Counted from the stretch's first letter, positions 16,136-22,540 are shown. The stretch is DNA of 23,386 bases from Lachnospiraceae bacterium UBA7179 (GCA_002491195.1 DKVL01000113.1:1-23386); one strand, 5' to 3'. The notes: generated from the letters alone by a model not told the origin. Translations and numbers: made by a program.

Positions 16136-16570
16136 TCAGATATCTTTTCGAAAACAAATAATACGATTTGCCTCTTCAAATCCCATTGATAAATGAAATG
16201 CGAGGCTGATATCATTGTCGATCTCACAATCACTTGCAAATTCACTACAATGTTTTTCTTTTGCCCATTGTTCGCATTTGGAAAGAAGCTCTTTCGCATA
16301 TCCTTTATGCCTGTATTCTTTCTCAACAAAAATCCCCTCTAAATACCCGACAGGAGATGTGTCTGTTCCTTCAACATAATCATTCCTAAGCTGGCATTGT
16401 GCAAAACCCACTTCTTTATGATCGACATACTTAATGAAACACACAGCGTTATCACTGCAAATAATATCAAGAAAATCTGATTGCAATCCTGATATTGTAT
16501 GATCAGACCACATTTTTATCGCCAATTCTGCCAAAGCGAAAGCATCTGCCTTCGTTGCTTCTCTAACCAC
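16136..16570 (-). CDS. Aminoglycoside 6'-N-acetyltransferase-type GNAT
   Basis: A GNAT acetyltransferase of 144 residues closely following the AAC(6')-I pattern: VREATKADAFALAELA at the start, SPVGYLEGIFVEKEYRHKGYA with the acetyl-CoA pyrophosphate loop, then CEQWAKEKHC, EFASDCEIDN and the closing GFEEANRIICF. AAC(6') enzymes acetylate the 6'-amino group of kanamycin- and tobramycin-like drugs; whether this protein confers resistance cannot be said from sequence, since many chromosomal relatives have other or silent roles. The GTG start at 16570 follows GGAGGTGA by 4 bases (GGAGG by 7); longer upstream frames lack this. It is 52 bases after the toxin gene, inside the gat operon, and more AT-rich than gatA. 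The 135 bases between it and gatA show nothing recognisable. Confidence 0.85.
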   Translation of the reverse strand: MVREATKADAFALAELAIKMWSDHTISGLQSDFLDIICSDNAVCFIKYVDHKEVGFAQCQLRNDYVEGTDTSPVGYLEGIFVEKEYRHKGYAKELLSKCEQWAKEKHCSEFASDCEIDNDISLAFHLSMGFEEANRIICFRKDI

Positions 16571-16622
16571 AAAGTCACCTCCAAAAATTCCGATTGCATA
16601 AAATAGTTTGTGCAATTGGTGC

Positions 16623-17045
16623 TTATTGTTGATGTTCAAAAATCCATTGTAAGAGTTCCTTTTCACCAAGATCACCGGATGCCAATGCAAGAATCACATC
16701 ACTTAACTCTTTTTGGCTGTAAGACAATTCATATCCGTTTAATGCAAGAAAAACCAACATAACATGCGTGCCAAGTCTTTTGTTTCCGTCCAGCATTGCA
16801 TGGTTCTTTACCAATCCAAAACAAAGCCGTGCCGCCTTTGCCTGAATGCTCGGATAAAGCTCTTTTCCGCCAAATGACTGAAACGGATTATTTAACGCCA
16901 AATCCAACATTCCCTCATCACGAATACCGTCACTTCCTCCAGTGGCTTTTATTAAACTTGCATGAAGTTTTAGCACCTGCTCCTTGCTTAGGAACTGTTC
17001 AGAAATTACTTGTGACAAGGACGCAGTATAAATGTTCAGCTGCAA
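16623..17045 (-). CDS. Doc/Fic-type (death-on-curing) toxin, 5' end displaced by a MITE
   Basis: A Fic-fold toxin: the core runs from LSKEQVLKLHASLI through GGSDGIRDEGMLDLALN and FQSFGG to the active loop NHAMLDGNKRLGTH, a variant of HxFx(D/N)GNKR with Met in the Phe position. Doc proteins phosphorylate EF-Tu; related Fic toxins AMPylate targets. The first ~18 codons of the open frame, starting at TTG 17045 with no ribosome site, come from a 155-bp MITE. Removing the MITE and one TTA copy restores ATG (17156-17158) overlapping the antitoxin stop as ATGA and reading MIILSKEQ. In the present arrangement that ATG meets a stop after seven codons, so the toxin is probably silent or poorly made. 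Nothing else in the frame is broken. Confidence 0.8.
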   Translation of the reverse strand: MQLNIYTASLSQVISEQFLSKEQVLKLHASLIKATGGSDGIRDEGMLDLALNNPFQSFGGKELYPSIQAKAARLCFGLVKNHAMLDGNKRLGTHVMLVFLALNGYELSYSQKELSDVILALASGDLGEKELLQWIFEHQQ

Positions 17046-17145
17046 AGAAGAAAATCGCAGGCATAGCGGGCTATGTCAAGATTTTCTGATGCCGCAGATG
17101 GGCATTTAGACAAGTCATTGTCATGAGTAATTTATTAACAGTTCC
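16991..17145. mobile_element. 155-bp MITE inserted at the toxin start
   Basis: The termini are GGAACTGTTCAGAAATTACT (left) and the complement of GGAACTGTTAATAAATTACT (right), differing at two of 20 positions. The element is flanked on both sides by TTA (16988-16990 and 17146-17148), a likely 3-bp target duplication. The interior also pairs end to end (AGAAAATC/GATTTTCT, tip CATAG-CCCG-CTATG), so the whole element can fold into one long hairpin. It encodes no protein and would need a transposase from elsewhere. It lies between antitoxin and toxin. Confidence 0.85.
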
Positions 17146-17154
17146 TTAATATAA

Positions 17155-17415
17155 TCATTTTGCAAGAACCTTATATGCTTCCATATTCTGTTTTATTAAC
17201 CGTTCAGATATTGCCAAAACGTCTTCGCTATCAGCTGCTTTTTCTATTTCTCCTATGGAGAAATTTTCTGCTTTACTGAAATCAATGACCAAATATCTGG
17301 GTACATTATTTTTCAGAATAACCGCCGTTCCATGTTCGTCAACTACTTTGGCTACTTTTGAAAAATTTTGATTTGCCTCTGTAATTGAAATCATTGTGTT
17401 TGTATCTATCGTCAT
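17155..17415 (-). CDS. Phd/YefM-type antitoxin
   Basis: A small protein of 86 residues matching the Phd/YefM fold: N-terminal DNA-binding part ISITEANQNFSKVAKVVDEHG, then TAVILKNNVPRYLVIDF, and an acidic, flexible C-terminal tail that in the family wraps around the toxin. It would neutralise the Doc-type toxin and repress the pair. The ATG at 17415 is preferred (GAGG 11 bases upstream); a GTG at 17427 is also open. Its stop overlaps the reconstructed toxin start (ATGA), now split from the toxin body by the MITE. It follows gatC by about 70 bases on the same strand. Confidence 0.82.
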   Translation of the reverse strand: MTIDTNTMISITEANQNFSKVAKVVDEHGTAVILKNNVPRYLVIDFSKAENFSIGEIEKAADSEDVLAISERLIKQNMEAYKVLAK

Positions 17416-17483
17416 CCTAACATGCACCTCACTTTCGCTTATATCATATACAAATTCTAGCTAGAAAACAACCTATTTGTATT

Positions 17484-17777
17484 TTAGTCAAACGTCTTCG
17501 GAACCATGAACATATTATCTTTTTCGCCTGGTGCATTTTTTAAAGTCTTCTCACTCTCATCACCGTTGGTCACCACATCCTCACGAAACACGTTCTGCAC
17601 CGGAAATACATGCGACATCGGCTCGATTCCCGTCGTGTCAAGCTCTGCCAGCTTGTCAATATAGTCGAGCATGTTCCCCATATCCTTCTTCGCCTGTTCC
17701 TTCTCCTCGTCCGAAAGTTCCAGCTTGGCAAGAATCCCTACATACTCGATCGTCTCATCTGAAATGATATTTGCCAT
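17484..17777 (-). CDS. gatC: Asp-tRNA(Asn)/Glu-tRNA(Gln) amidotransferase subunit C
   Basis: The 97-residue GatC belt that ties GatA to GatB and stabilises the complex. The pattern is typical: start ISDETIEYVGILAKLELSD, then MLDYIDKLAELDTTGIEPM, the SHVFPVQNVFREDVV segment, and the end PGEKDNMFMVPKTFD. GGGAGG lies 5 bases before ATG 17777; the open frame reaches further upstream into the tandem repeats but without support. Its leader, between aspS and gatC, consists of the 52-bp repeats. It is separated from gatA by 1.5 kb of accessory genes. Confidence 0.96.
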   Translation of the reverse strand: MANIISDETIEYVGILAKLELSDEEKEQAKKDMGNMLDYIDKLAELDTTGIEPMSHVFPVQNVFREDVVTNGDESEKTLKNAPGEKDNMFMVPKTFD

Positions 17778-17801
17778 ATTATCCTCCCTGTTTCTATTGC
17801 C

Positions 17802-17948
17802 TGCGAAGAACGCCTGCTCCTGGCGTTTCCCCACTTACGAAACTTACCAGTTCTGCGAAGAACGCCTGCCCCTGGCGTTTCCCCACCTACGAAACTTACC
17901 AGTTCTGCGAAGAACGCCTGCCCTTGGCGTTCTTCCAAGGCGAAACTT
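17802..17948. repeat. 52-bp tandem repeat, 2.8 units, in the aspS-gatC gap
   Basis: Units start at 17802, 17854 and 17906 with TGCGAAGAACGCCTGC. The first two are near identical; the third changes after GGCGTT, where the TTCTTC version restores a perfect 10-bp stem (17909-17918 with 17926-17935). Each unit continues to a GAAACTTA motif. The third unit runs directly into the 54-bp palindrome at 17941. Confidence 0.85.
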
Positions 17949-17994
17949 AGAAAATCTTAGGTGATGTCCTTTATCACCTTAGATTTTCTTTTCG
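17941..17994. repeat. 54-bp palindromic repeat, copy B, after aspS
   Basis: Matches copy A (14520-14573) at 52 of 54 positions, with a 17-bp stem bearing one mismatch and a 7-base loop. It begins 12 bases beyond the aspS stop codon and is part of the aspS-gatC spacer. CGAAA/TTTCG edges make it look like a discrete unit. Confidence 0.8.
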
Positions 17995-18006
17995 CCATTT
18001 CGCCAT

Positions 18007-19743
18007 TTAATCCCTGACCTTGATATGCACTTCCCGAAGCTGCTGTTCTGTGACATCGTTCGGCGCACCGCACATCAGATCCTGCGCGGAACCGCTCATC
18101 GGAAAGGCGATGACTTCCCTGATATTCTCCTCGTTTTTCAGCAGCATCAGCATCCTGTCCACACCCGGAGCCATTCCTGCGTGTGGCGGCGCTCCAAACT
18201 GGAATGCCTGATAGAGCGCTCCAAACTTTGACTTCAAAGTCTCCTCATCATACCCCGCAATTTCAAATGCTTTTACCATAATCTCCAGATCATGGTTTCT
18301 GACGGCGCCGCTCGACAGCTCGACACCATTGCACACGATATCGTACTGGTATGCCAGAATATCCAGCGGATTCTCGCTGTTTAACGCCTCCAGCCCGCCC
18401 TGCGGCATGGAAAACGGATTGTGTGTAAATCCGATCTGCTTTGTCTCCGGATCGAGCTCATACATCGGGAAATCGTTGATATAGCAAAAGCGGTACGCAT
18501 TTTTCTCGCACAGATCAAGTTTCTCGCCAAGCTCCATGCGAAGCTGTCCTGCATAGTAATTGGCCCGCTCCTCCTTATCTGCGATAAAGAAGATCGTATC
18601 GCCTGCCTGAAGTTCTGCAATCATGGAAAGCTCTGGTTTCAACTCGTCGGGAATGAACTTGTCGATCGGCCCCTTGTAGGTCATATCGTCTGCGATCTCA
18701 AGATATCCAAGTCCTCCCATCCCCATGCCTGTCGCAAAACTCAAAAGCTTTTCGTGGAAGCCCTTTGACATCTCGGCATGCACTTTGATCGCCCGCACAG
18801 TCCTGCCAATAAACGGCTTAAACGTACATCTCTGGAAAAATTCCGTCACATCGATAATCCGGAGCGGATTTCTAAGATCCGGTTTATCTGTGCCAAATTC
18901 CAGCATTGCCTGCTTGTAGCTGATAATCGGATACGGCGCTTTTGTCACCGCAAAGCCCTCCGGTGCAAACTTCTCAAATGTGGCAGATAAAACTTCCTCG
19001 CCTGCCTTGAACACATCCTCCTGCGTTGCAAAGCTCATCTCGAAATCGAGCTGATAAAACTCTCCCGGAGAGCGGTCTGCGCGCGCATCCTCATCGCGGA
19101 AGCACGGCGCGATCTGGAAATATTTGTCAAATCCCGATGCCATCAATAACTGTTTATACTGCTGCGGCGCCTGCGGCAATGCATAAAATTTTCCTTTGTA
19201 TTTTCTCGACGGAACAATATAATCGCGCGCACCTTCCGGTGATGATGCACACAGAATCGGCGTCTGAATCTCCAGAAATCCCATCTCTGTCATCTTCTGC
19301 CGCAGGAAACTGATCACCTGCGAACGGAAAATGATATTCTCCTTTACCTTGGCGTTTCTAAGGTCAAGATAGCGGTATTTTAAACGGACATCCTCTCTTG
19401 TCTCCTTCGATGTCATGATCTCAAACGGAAGCTGGTGGTATACTTTTCCAAGCACGGTTACTTTCCTTGCCTCCAGCTCGATCGTCCCTGTCGGAATCCT
19501 CGGATTGTAAGTGTCCTCATCTCTTTTTTCCACTAAGCCCTCTATTGAGAGACACATTTCCTTTGTGATGCCGTCCAAAAGCGTTGTGTCTCTCATAACG
19601 ACCTGCAGTACGCCGTACATATCGCGCAGATCGATGAAGGACACGCCGCCATGATCGCGGATATTCTCCACCCAGCCCGCTACCTGCAGCGTCTGTCCGA
19701 TCTGCTGTTCACTGATTTCTTTCATCGTAATGTCTCTGTACAT
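18007..19743 (-). CDS. aspS: Aspartyl-tRNA synthetase, probably non-discriminating
   Basis: Class II synthetase of 578 residues that charges tRNA(Asp), and here probably tRNA(Asn), with aspartate. Order: OB-fold anticodon domain (1-~110), catalytic core with LPQAPQQYKQLLMASGFD, motif 2 FRDEDARADRSPGEFYQLD, the bacterial GAD insertion, and motif 3 PPHAGMAPGVDRMLMLL. His31 in RDHGGVSFIDLRD is the residue that in Pseudomonas AspRS goes with tRNA(Asn) acceptance; discriminating enzymes have Leu there. Motif 2 has SPGEF where many bacterial enzymes have QPEF, one residue longer. AGGAGG (19751-19756) stands 7 bases before ATG 19743; the upstream ATG at 19764 would overlap it. First gene of the operon, under a T-box. 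Confidence 0.96.
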   Translation of the reverse strand: MYRDITMKEISEQQIGQTLQVAGWVENIRDHGGVSFIDLRDMYGVLQVVMRDTTLLDGITKEMCLSIEGLVEKRDEDTYNPRIPTGTIELEARKVTVLGKVYHQLPFEIMTSKETREDVRLKYRYLDLRNAKVKENIIFRSQVISFLRQKMTEMGFLEIQTPILCASSPEGARDYIVPSRKYKGKFYALPQAPQQYKQLLMASGFDKYFQIAPCFRDEDARADRSPGEFYQLDFEMSFATQEDVFKAGEEVLSATFEKFAPEGFAVTKAPYPIISYKQAMLEFGTDKPDLRNPLRIIDVTEFFQRCTFKPFIGRTVRAIKVHAEMSKGFHEKLLSFATGMGMGGLGYLEIADDMTYKGPIDKFIPDELKPELSMIAELQAGDTIFFIADKEERANYYAGQLRMELGEKLDLCEKNAYRFCYINDFPMYELDPETKQIGFTHNPFSMPQGGLEALNSENPLDILAYQYDIVCNGVELSSGAVRNHDLEIMVKAFEIAGYDEETLKSKFGALYQAFQFGAPPHAGMAPGVDRMLMLLKNEENIREVIAFPMSGSAQDLMCGAPNDVTEQQLREVHIKVRD

Positions 19744-19789
19744 TTCAAATCCTCCTTGCTTCAAGCTCCTGATACTGTTAAAATGACGA

Positions 19790-20090
19790 CAAAAATCCCG
19801 GAATACAAAATGTATTCCGGGACGGATAATCTGAAATATACCCGCGGTACCACCCGCATTGACAAAACAAAAAAGTTTTATCCTCTCTCACGCTTAACGC
19901 ACGTTCACGTATTATCCTAATAAGGTATTACAACCCGATCAACACCGTTTCAGATAATCTGCTCCGGAGTGTTCCCTTCGCCAGCTTCCACTGACAGCGC
20001 TCTCAGTCGGTGACGCCGTCTTCCTGTCGTTTTCCCTGGCAAGAGTCTCCTTCATGGCATTTTGATCAATATAATTCATTTTTATTCCAG
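19790..20090 (-). promoter_or_regulatory. T-box riboswitch leader of aspS-gatCAB
   Basis: Read on the minus strand. Stem I base GGAG (20047-20050) pairs with CTCC (19966-19969), and GCCAG (20036-20040) with CTGGC (19980-19984). Between them the 3' side of the specifier loop reads GAAGGGAACA: AAC (Asn) followed by A, overlapping GAA (Glu). Further downstream is the T-box sequence GGGTGGTACCGCG (19842-19854), and then a perfect 11-bp terminator stem (19796-19806 with 19812-19822) followed by TTTTTG. Uncharged tRNA would pair with the T-box bulge and block this terminator. The stem pairing was done by eye. Confidence 0.92.
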
Positions 20091-20122
20091 GATTCAGCTG
20101 ACTTCGCAATCAACTTTTTCTT

Positions 20123-20151
20123 AGGATAGCACATGTCAAAATTCATTGCAA
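20123..20151 (-). promoter_or_regulatory. Promoter of the aspS-gatCAB operon
   Basis: Minus-strand TTGCAA (20146-20151), 17-base spacer, TATCCT (20123-20128). Transcription would begin near 20116, a few tens of bases before stem I of the T-box. Confidence 0.6.
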
Positions 20152-20207
20152 GAGTTTTTTATTATTTTCTAACAATTCTATTATGTCGATAAAACCGAAC
20201 TGATTAA

Positions 20208-20338
20208 AACACTGCTTCCGGACTTTTGGGAAAGATGGATGGCTGGGATGTCCAGTCATATGCCGAATCCGGCGATGGCCACAGTGATATCAGTATCGAA
20301 ACAGAAGATCAGAAGACAGGCATTATCATCATAATAAT
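20208..20338 (+). pseudogene. Relic of a DUF1703-type PD-(D/E)XK protein (C-terminal part)
   Basis: About 43 codons open on the plus strand read ASGLLGKMDGWDVQSYAESG, then DGHSDISIETED and GIIIIIM. This matches the C-terminal nuclease domain of the AAA-ATPase-like/DUF1703 family (consensus near ESGDGxSDI followed by GIVIExK). A stop codon lies just before 20208, and the lysine-bearing strand is lost at the right end, where the sequence meets a MITE-like terminus. No start or ribosome site, so a fragment and not a gene. Confidence 0.6.
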
Positions 20339-20353
20339 GTTCAGAAATTACTT
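20338..20353. repeat. Solo MITE terminus at the 3' end of the reductase gene
   Basis: TGTTCAGAAATTACTT is identical to positions 16996-17011, the left terminal repeat of the MITE. It includes the stop codon and last residues of the aldo/keto reductase gene. The outermost GGAAC and the other end of the element are not seen here. Confidence 0.45.
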
Positions 20354-21285
20354 AATATCTCCCGAATATGTTCACAATTTTTGCTGCCAATGTTAATTGC
20401 ATCCACACCATTTAACGCGAACGAGATCATTTCCTTCAAAGTGGCTTTCGCAAACCCTTCGCCGCCGCACAAGGGCTTACTGCCAATCACTTTCAATCCC
20501 ATTCTGTGTGCCGCTTCGACCAGGGAACAGTTCTCCCCTTCGTATGGCTGATTCTGCACCGTAGCAGCATATGGATATTGCATATTGTAGGGAATTTGAA
20601 TGTATTTGAAATGACTGTTTCCGTCGCTGATTTCCCTCGCAAGGTGGTTTGCTTTTTCGACATTGATATACCATTTATCTTCTTCAGGCTCCATGGCACA
20701 CAGCTCCAGAGCCAATCCGTAAAATCTGATTTTCCCTTCCGTTACTTTATCCTCGTACCACGCAAAAAGCTTTGCAATTTTCGCGTAAAATTCCTGTTGT
20801 GTCAATTCAGCACACGTAATCTCGGGAATATGGATATAATGGACATCAATTGTACCAACTCCCAGATTTTGAAGGCTGATCTGCAATGCGATCTCAAAAA
20901 AATCAGGGTTCAATGTCTGATACAATCCTTCATATTGACAAAAATCGCTGAGATGGATTCCCTTTGGTTCACAAACCTCCTGCAGGTACTTCATCGGGTT
21001 TTGCCCGCTTATGACATCTCCGAACAAAAGTCCTGCCTTTGATGCAATAACAATATCTTCTCTCTGAACCCTGCCAGATGAAATCAAGGCACTTATCGCA
21101 TTTCCAACATCTCTTTCCGAACGCATACCTCTGTAATTGATCGCTGTATCAATTGTTGTAATCCCATTTTGGACCGCAAATGTGATCGCGTCAATGTACT
21201 GTTTTGAATCCTCGTCGGAAAAAGAACCAGGATATGTTCCTAATCCTATTTTTGAAAGGTTCCGTTTTTCTAAATTGTAATTCAT
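20341..21285 (-). CDS. Aldo/keto reductase family protein
   Basis: A TIM-barrel NAD(P)H oxidoreductase of 314 residues. The catalytic tetrad of the family can be seen: D46 and Y51 in TIDTAINYRG, K83 in DIVIASKAG and H152 in DVHYIHIP. The C-terminal part carries a cofactor-binding stretch (VIGSKPLCGGEGF) and DAINIGSKNCEHI. The region GLLFGDVISGQNPMKYL fits the AKR branch of bacterial 'aldo/keto reductases' with unknown carbonyl substrates. AAAGGAG precedes ATG 21285. The last residues (LSNF) lie in a MITE-like terminus, so the native C-terminus may have been longer or different. It stands alone; no pathway partner is visible. Confidence 0.85.
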   Translation of the reverse strand: MNYNLEKRNLSKIGLGTYPGSFSDEDSKQYIDAITFAVQNGITTIDTAINYRGMRSERDVGNAISALISSGRVQREDIVIASKAGLLFGDVISGQNPMKYLQEVCEPKGIHLSDFCQYEGLYQTLNPDFFEIALQISLQNLGVGTIDVHYIHIPEITCAELTQQEFYAKIAKLFAWYEDKVTEGKIRFYGLALELCAMEPEEDKWYINVEKANHLAREISDGNSHFKYIQIPYNMQYPYAATVQNQPYEGENCSLVEAAHRMGLKVIGSKPLCGGEGFAKATLKEMISFALNGVDAINIGSKNCEHIREILSNF

Positions 21286-21309
21286 TTTATCTCCTTTTAT
21301 GATCCTATT

Positions 21310-21520
21310 TTAAAATGTTCTAAAATATAAATCATCACATCCCTGCCCAAAGACGGTATGTTCCCCCCCCTCGCTGGTGCTGGCGCATAAGACATCCGCC
21401 ACTTCTGGGACATACCACCTGATGGCGTCTGCCAGCTGCCCATCCCAGCCAATTTTCTCTACTATTTTTGAATGGATCCCCCGCGAGCGGAAAATGATAT
21501 TCTCCCGCGCATTTTAAGCA
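21310..21520 (-). pseudogene. Unidentified ORF relic
   Basis: Between the reductase gene and the HXXEE gene the minus strand has about 65 open codons without a start: ENIIFRSRGIHSKIVEKIGW, then DGQLADAIRWYVPEVADVLC and GEHTVFGQGCDDLYFRTF. Composition is protein-like and more GC-rich than the flanking HXXEE gene. I do not recognise it. Its beginning (21484-21505) matches aspS (19321-19342) in 21 of 22 bases. Probably the 3' end of a lost gene; the 21335-21598 frame over the same DNA is not convincing. Confidence 0.35.
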
Positions 21521-21521
21521 C

Positions 21522-22007
21522 TTATTTGATATATCTATCAAAAAACGGATATAAAACAACACATAATCCCATAGGCAGACCAAATAATACACCTCCAATC
21601 AAAACCCCTATGATGAACTGATACACAGAAAAGGAATCTGACAAATAATAATTTCTTAGACCGAAAATTGAATTAACAAGAAAGAGTGTTCCAGTTATTA
21701 ACCCCGGAGAGATTTTTCGATCTTTGATTGTGTAGAAAAAATGGTCGCCAAAATTGATGATTCCCCATATAAAAATTGCCACTCCGAAACAGACAAACTG
21801 ACTGTTAAACATAAATAAAAAGACTGATCCAAGAATCATTGGGTAGTAAATAAACAGATTGTTCGCCATCCAGTGTCCATGCGTCATATGATAGGGCAGC
21901 CATTTATGCTCATACATCCATTTCGGAAAATCACCAATGGCTTCCTCAAATAAGTGAAATGGTAAATAAACCACCAAATTAAAAAATATGAAATACGTCA
22001 TATTCAT
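21522..22007 (-). CDS. HXXEE-domain membrane protein
   Basis: An integral membrane protein of 161 residues with about four or five hydrophobic segments (near 4-17, 48-66, 70-85, 100-112 and 128-152). The name-giving motif is present at H18-L-F-E21-E22, followed by PKWM and conserved histidines in YHMTHGHW and FGDHFFY. Function of HXXEE proteins is unknown; the metal-ligand-like His/Glu set suggests a membrane metalloenzyme. Its ATG overlaps the stop of the PadR gene (ATGA), so it is translated with it and probably controlled by it, the common arrangement of PadR regulators with a membrane target gene. Confidence 0.82.
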   Translation of the reverse strand: MNMTYFIFFNLVVYLPFHLFEEAIGDFPKWMYEHKWLPYHMTHGHWMANNLFIYYPMILGSVFLFMFNSQFVCFGVAIFIWGIINFGDHFFYTIKDRKISPGLITGTLFLVNSIFGLRNYYLSDSFSVYQFIIGVLIGGVLFGLPMGLCVVLYPFFDRYIK

Positions 22008-22540
22008 TTTTCTTCCCTCTCTTTCGTCAACTCTTTTTCAAAATTTTCTTCCCATTTTTCCAGTGTTTCTAAAAGTAAAAATTGTTGTTCCAGGATAGCC
22101 CGTCCAAATAACGGAATGTCCTTATGCGTGGGTAACTGCTCCATAATCTGCATTTTTGTAGTTTGAATACTATTTTTAATATTTGCAATACAATCATTTG
22201 CAGAACTTTCATCCAGCAAAGCCATATTCACGATAACAGCATTAAAATCTAAAAATACCCTTGTTTCCGCTAAAGAAAATTTGGTCATCAATTCCTGAAA
22301 AACTTCTTTTCCTTTTGGTGTGATTGTGTACACTGTCTTTTCGGGCATATTTCCGTTTTTAACAGCCTCACTGATAACATATCCTTTGTTTTCGTATTGA
22401 ACCACTTTTTTGTAAACTGTAAAGGAACCAATTTTTACCCACCTTGACAAGTTTCGGGATTCAATCTGTTTTTGCAGGTCATACGCACTTTTAGGGCTTT
22501 GGCATAATGAGCCTAAAATAATTAAATCAATCGTAGACAT
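22004..22540 (-). CDS. PadR-family transcriptional regulator
   Basis: A 178-residue PadR-type regulator. The N-terminal winged helix is typical: STIDLIILGSLCQSPKSAYD, LQKQIESRN, then GSFTVYKKVVQYENKGYV with a wing ending in KTVYTITPKGKEVFQELM. The second half is a helical region (PadR C-terminal/Vir type) for dimerisation and ligand sensing, with a coiled-coil-like end LLLETLEKWEENFEKEL. GGAGG lies 6 bases before ATG 22540. It forms a two-gene operon with the HXXEE membrane protein and probably represses its own promoter, which overlaps a 13-bp palindrome. Confidence 0.9.
   Translation of the reverse strand: MSTIDLIILGSLCQSPKSAYDLQKQIESRNLSRWVKIGSFTVYKKVVQYENKGYVISEAVKNGNMPEKTVYTITPKGKEVFQELMTKFSLAETRVFLDFNAVIVNMALLDESSANDCIANIKNSIQTTKMQIMEQLPTHKDIPLFGRAILEQQFLLLETLEKWEENFEKELTKEREEK

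Noticed and set aside
16991..17145. Regulatory RNA or attenuator of the toxin-antitoxin pair
   Set aside because: The long hairpin could look like a structured RNA, but the terminal repeats, the flanking TTA duplication and the perfect restoration of the toxin start on removal make an insertion the better reading.
17802..17994. CRISPR array
   Set aside because: The units are contiguous 52-bp tandem repeats without variable spacers, and no cas genes are near.
12994..20090. A Gln-tRNA synthetase or AsnRS within the operon
   Set aside because: None is present; only aspS, gatC, gatA and gatB are translation genes here.
20506..21042. 178-aa plus-strand ORF
   Set aside because: Antisense of the aldo/keto reductase with the catalytic tetrad intact on the minus strand.
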